Positions 61,094 through 64,000 of a DNA stretch of 64,000 nt are shown one piece after another. The translations under genes were made by a program, and so were the position numbers. Below the pieces are notes generated by a model that saw only the letters and a program-made list of their open reading frames with translations, was not told the origin of the DNA and did not search any database. Source of the stretch: Heliopora coerulea (lineage: Eukaryota; Cnidaria; Anthozoa; Scleralcyonacea; Helioporidae); the NCBI GenBank assembly GCA_030142905.1, contig JASJOG010000219.1:250001-314000 (forward strand). The letters run 5' to 3'. Every line of letters starts with the position of its first letter. Position 1 is the stretch's first letter.

Positions 61094-63310
61094 AAATTAA
61101 TTTTCATTTGCGAATGTTCCATTTCATATGTGAAGTATATGTGTCGTCAACCAGGCTTCCACATGTGAAATTTTGAACCAGTTCATTTCACACGTGATTT
61201 AGGAATTTCATGCATTTCACATGTAAAAATGCATGTTCCCGTTTCATATATGAAATGAGCATTTCATTGGTGAGAATGTTTCAATTTCACATGTTTTTAG
61301 CATGTGAAATGACATGTGAAATTTTCGTAAGAGCCAATATTAATAGAATTGAGTCTTGATCTGATTTTTAAAAAATGTCATTCTTAATATTTAACTAACA
61401 ATAAAGAATTTGACACTACCGATGCTTGTATGATCATACCAGTACATTGCTTGTAAAGAATTTATATTAGTGGAAGGAAATTTTCAAGTGTAATTACCTT
61501 ATCATTTCCGATATTTTTTAGTGTTAGAATCATATATTAATATTGACACTTGATACTTCCCTATGCCAAATATTCGGTATTTGATAAAAACAGGTATTCT
61601 ACAATTAAACGACATTGACTTAGTCTGGAAATTTGTGAAGAAAGTTGGTGACCGTGTGAAAAGTTAAACATTCATCGGAGTGTCCAATAAACGATAGTAC
61701 GATATAAAAATTGAAGGTCAATGATATGGAGAAAGAAATCCATATTACAGCAGGAACGTTAAAGGTTATCGCAACGTTGAGCAATATTTATCTTCTTCAC
61801 CTGGCTAAGAAGGTACTTCCTGAATGTTCGAAATGTTTCACGTTCCTTTTCACTTCTAAACGGCATCAGGAAGTAAAGTTAAGTGTGTTGAAAAGTTTAA
61901 CTCACTTCCTTTCTTTGTACTCGTCCTGGGGACAGCGCCCACCGGAAAGAGTTATCTGAAAAGGTCAAATTCAAAGTAGAAAGTTTTTGTTCTGATTTTG
62001 AACTAACTCAGTCAAGCATCTGCATTCTCTCGCAGTGAAGATCCAAGATTTATTAGTAAATCACAGTGTTTGGCGTGAAATTGTAATATAGAAGCAAAAA
62101 ATATAAAATTTCGGTGTTAACGAGAAAGACAACGTCCAGTTTTCAGAAATGAGAAAGGCTAAAATTCCAAGTCGGTTAACGTCATCAACAGAAAACCAAA
62201 GTGAATCTAAGATGAAATTTTGCCCTTGTCTTTGATGTTTTTATAGTTACTATAGTTTCTATTTACTGATGTTTTGATAGTTACTATAGTTTGAACTTGT
62301 CAGATGGGAGAGAAACCATGGTGTTTCGGCGCTGAATGATTTCCATTTTCGTGTGTGTTTAATGCTGCATGGTAACATGCTTATCTTCGATTATTGTTAG
62401 AGTATGGGCCTAGTAGATTGCTTAGTCTTGTAGCTCGTCAGATATAGATGGGTAGAAATCAATGATATCATGCAAAGGTTAGAATATAGTATTTGTTGGT
62501 GTCCTTGATGTAGTAATGCCATTCAATTGCTCTATGTGAAATCATCCACTTGTTTACTTTTGGTGAGGTGTTTGATGTTTACGTCGATGCCTTCTAAGAA
62601 AACTTTGCCGATCTTACCTGATTCACTATTTACGGTGTTTATTTAGTCTGCACTTTCTTGCAATTGTTTCCTATCTGTCGCCCATGCATAGGTTGGTGGC
62701 AATTCCTTTCATTTCGTTTTAGATGACTGCTACGAGTTAGTCATCTCTTAATTTTCAGCTTTCTGTCACGTCATCTCTCCGTGGTTTGTATTTATGTGTC
62801 GAGAGTGGTTTCGTAGATATTTTTTTGTTTTGTCAGCAGATATGAAAACGTTCTGTCAGTAGTTATGTAATTTTCTTTAAGTCGTTGGGAAAAGAATTTT
62901 GGAATTGGTCGTTGACTTTTCGAAATTGCATATATTTGATTATTTGTACAAGATCATCTTCGAATGGTTTCATATCATTGACCTGTGGCGGAACTTTTTA
63001 GATTTTAATCCAAATTAATTTTTTTAATTTCTTTTACCGTGCTCGAAGAAGTAGTTTTCGCATCTCATTTGTCTGATAACGTTATCTATTTTGTGGATCA
63101 TTCTTCTCTTATAAATGTCTCTTGTTGGCAATACGATGTCTTTCAAAAAGTAATCGAATCTAAATTTCCTTGAAGTTTAATTTACCCAGATTCCAGCTGA
63201 CAATTAGAGGCCAGGTGCAAAATATTCATATACAAAAATAGACAAAATGTTTGCCATACGCAATAGAGTTCTTTATAATGTGGGGAACACATAGTTAAAA
63301 ACTGTCGCTT
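61094..63310. repeat. 2.2-kb direct duplication, right copy
   Basis: Homologous to 56800-59005. The palindromic words TTTCACATGTGAAA at the left are better kept here (61150-61325). Confidence 0.8.
61711..61977 (+). pseudogene. Coding-like frame with P-loop-like motif, right duplicate
   Basis: KVNDMEKEIHITAGTLKVIA and LLHLAKKVLPECSKCFTFLF match the left copy. About 28 bp present in the left copy are absent near 61910, which shifts the frame; the frame after it reads FVLVLGTAPTGKSYLKRSNS and stops. GTAPTGKS is a complete Walker A consensus. Confidence 0.3.
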
Positions 63311-63827
63311 AAAGGTTTTTGATTGCAATGGTCGAGGGGACTATAGTCGATAAAGAAAGAACCTGCTTTGTTTTTCCTAAGCCGAGTTACATATTGAAAA
63401 AAAAGTTTCGTATAGTATAAAAACAGTTTCAAGAACCTTAAATAGTGCAAAAGGCTAAGAATGAACAAAAGACATAATGAAATGTTAAATTTGTTGAGCT
63501 AAGCAACGAAATTCATGATGAACTTTGTCATTCGATTTAAAAAGCCTCCAACAACATTTCTGAGTTGGTAGCATGTTCATAATTAACTAATAAAGTTGGC
63601 AAAATCAAGATAACAAAGCAGTAACCGAAAGAACCACCAGTGGAATAAATTTTTGTAAGCCAATAGCCAATATGAAGAAAAAGAATACACCCATAAATAT
63701 CGAAAAGCAGCCACATATCTAATATATTATAGTAATATATTATAATAATATATTATAATAATATATTAAATAGATATGTTTTAGGAATTGCAAAAAAGTC
63801 TGCTTTTATAGTTGTAGGAACTAGACC
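63311..63827. other. No gene; AATATATTATA palindromic microsatellite
   Basis: 63718-63775 repeats AATATATTATAATAATATAT-like words. Nothing else. Confidence 0.5.
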
Positions 63828-64000
63828 CTAAACTCCCGCTTAAGTGCCCTGTGTTGGGTTTGAAATTTTGTATAGCTCTACCGTTCTTTCAACAAATGAT
63901 TAATTCAACCCTGGATTAGAGAATTTCATCGTGAATAAAATATCAAATTCCTCCTGGTCTTGAGAGATGAACCACTGGTAAACGTAAACGAGTTATCGTT
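63828..64000. repeat. Dispersed repeat R1, copy 3 (left half), cut by the window end
   Basis: CGCTTAAGTGCCCTGTGTTG onward matches 23626-23800 at reduced identity. The missing continuation would correspond to the sequence at position 1 of the window. Confidence 0.65.

Noticed and set aside
1..64000. CRISPR array, bacterial operon or prophage
   Set aside because: No spacer-repeat pattern, no operon layout; introns and animal retroelements show eukaryotic nuclear DNA.

Overview
The window is animal nuclear DNA, most likely from an anthozoan cnidarian such as a stony coral or sea anemone. It is AT-rich and intron-bearing. It is packed with GIY-YIG Penelope-like elements (PLEs) whose ends carry hammerhead-ribozyme-like cores, with tRNA-derived SINEs, and with relics of piggyBac, hAT, IS630/Tc1 and LINE elements. 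The one convincing host gene encodes tandem ZU5 domains, a UPA-like domain and a death domain, the PIDD1-like layout that is common in cnidarians. All identifications were made by reading translations and repeats by eye; no database search or alignment was run.

Layout. 1-8 kb: a dispersed repeat split by a small PLE foldback with a 13-bp target duplication, a promoter-like stretch, a GIY-YIG PLE foldback, and two inverted copies of a degenerate DDE transposon, one holding SINEs. 8-16 kb: no recognisable gene; several foldback/MITE elements, a SINE and degenerate telomere-like motifs. 16-17.4 kb: a 5'-truncated PLE. 18.4-21.7 kb: a broken retroelement that reads CXXC zinc finger, reverse transcriptase, CCHC knuckle, PD-(D/E)XK-like nuclease. 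21.9-24 kb: foldback, AT microsatellites, an inverted SINE pair and a second copy of the sequence found at position 1.

26.2-46.4 kb: the ZU5-ZU5-UPA-death gene on the + strand. I could join nine to ten exons with matching splice phases (26234-26332 tentative, 27185-27254, 29732-30060, 32500-32735, 34568-34908, 40358-40660, 41537-41699, 41812-41851, 45878-46139, 46272-46398). Its introns hold a LINE 5' part with a hAT MITE inside it, a head-to-head PLE pair joined by 40 bp of TTAGGG repeat, SINEs, a piggyBac relic and a MITE.

46.7-51.4 kb: a nested, palindromic PLE assembly with a nearly full-length but broken PLE in the middle, inserted in a minisatellite. 52-64 kb: tandem SINE units, a TATA-led small gene relic, a deleted Tc1/mariner, a 2.2-kb direct duplication and a LINE 3' fragment. 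The window ends in sequence that, elsewhere in the window, directly precedes the sequence found at its start.

Most interesting: PLE insertions here are repeatedly head-to-head palindromes flanked by 11-13 bp target duplications, and one has telomere repeats at the junction in exactly the orientation telomerase would add to the cDNA 3' end. Also notable are the CXXC finger in a retroelement and a hairpin module placed directly after the tRNA-like head of several unrelated SINEs.
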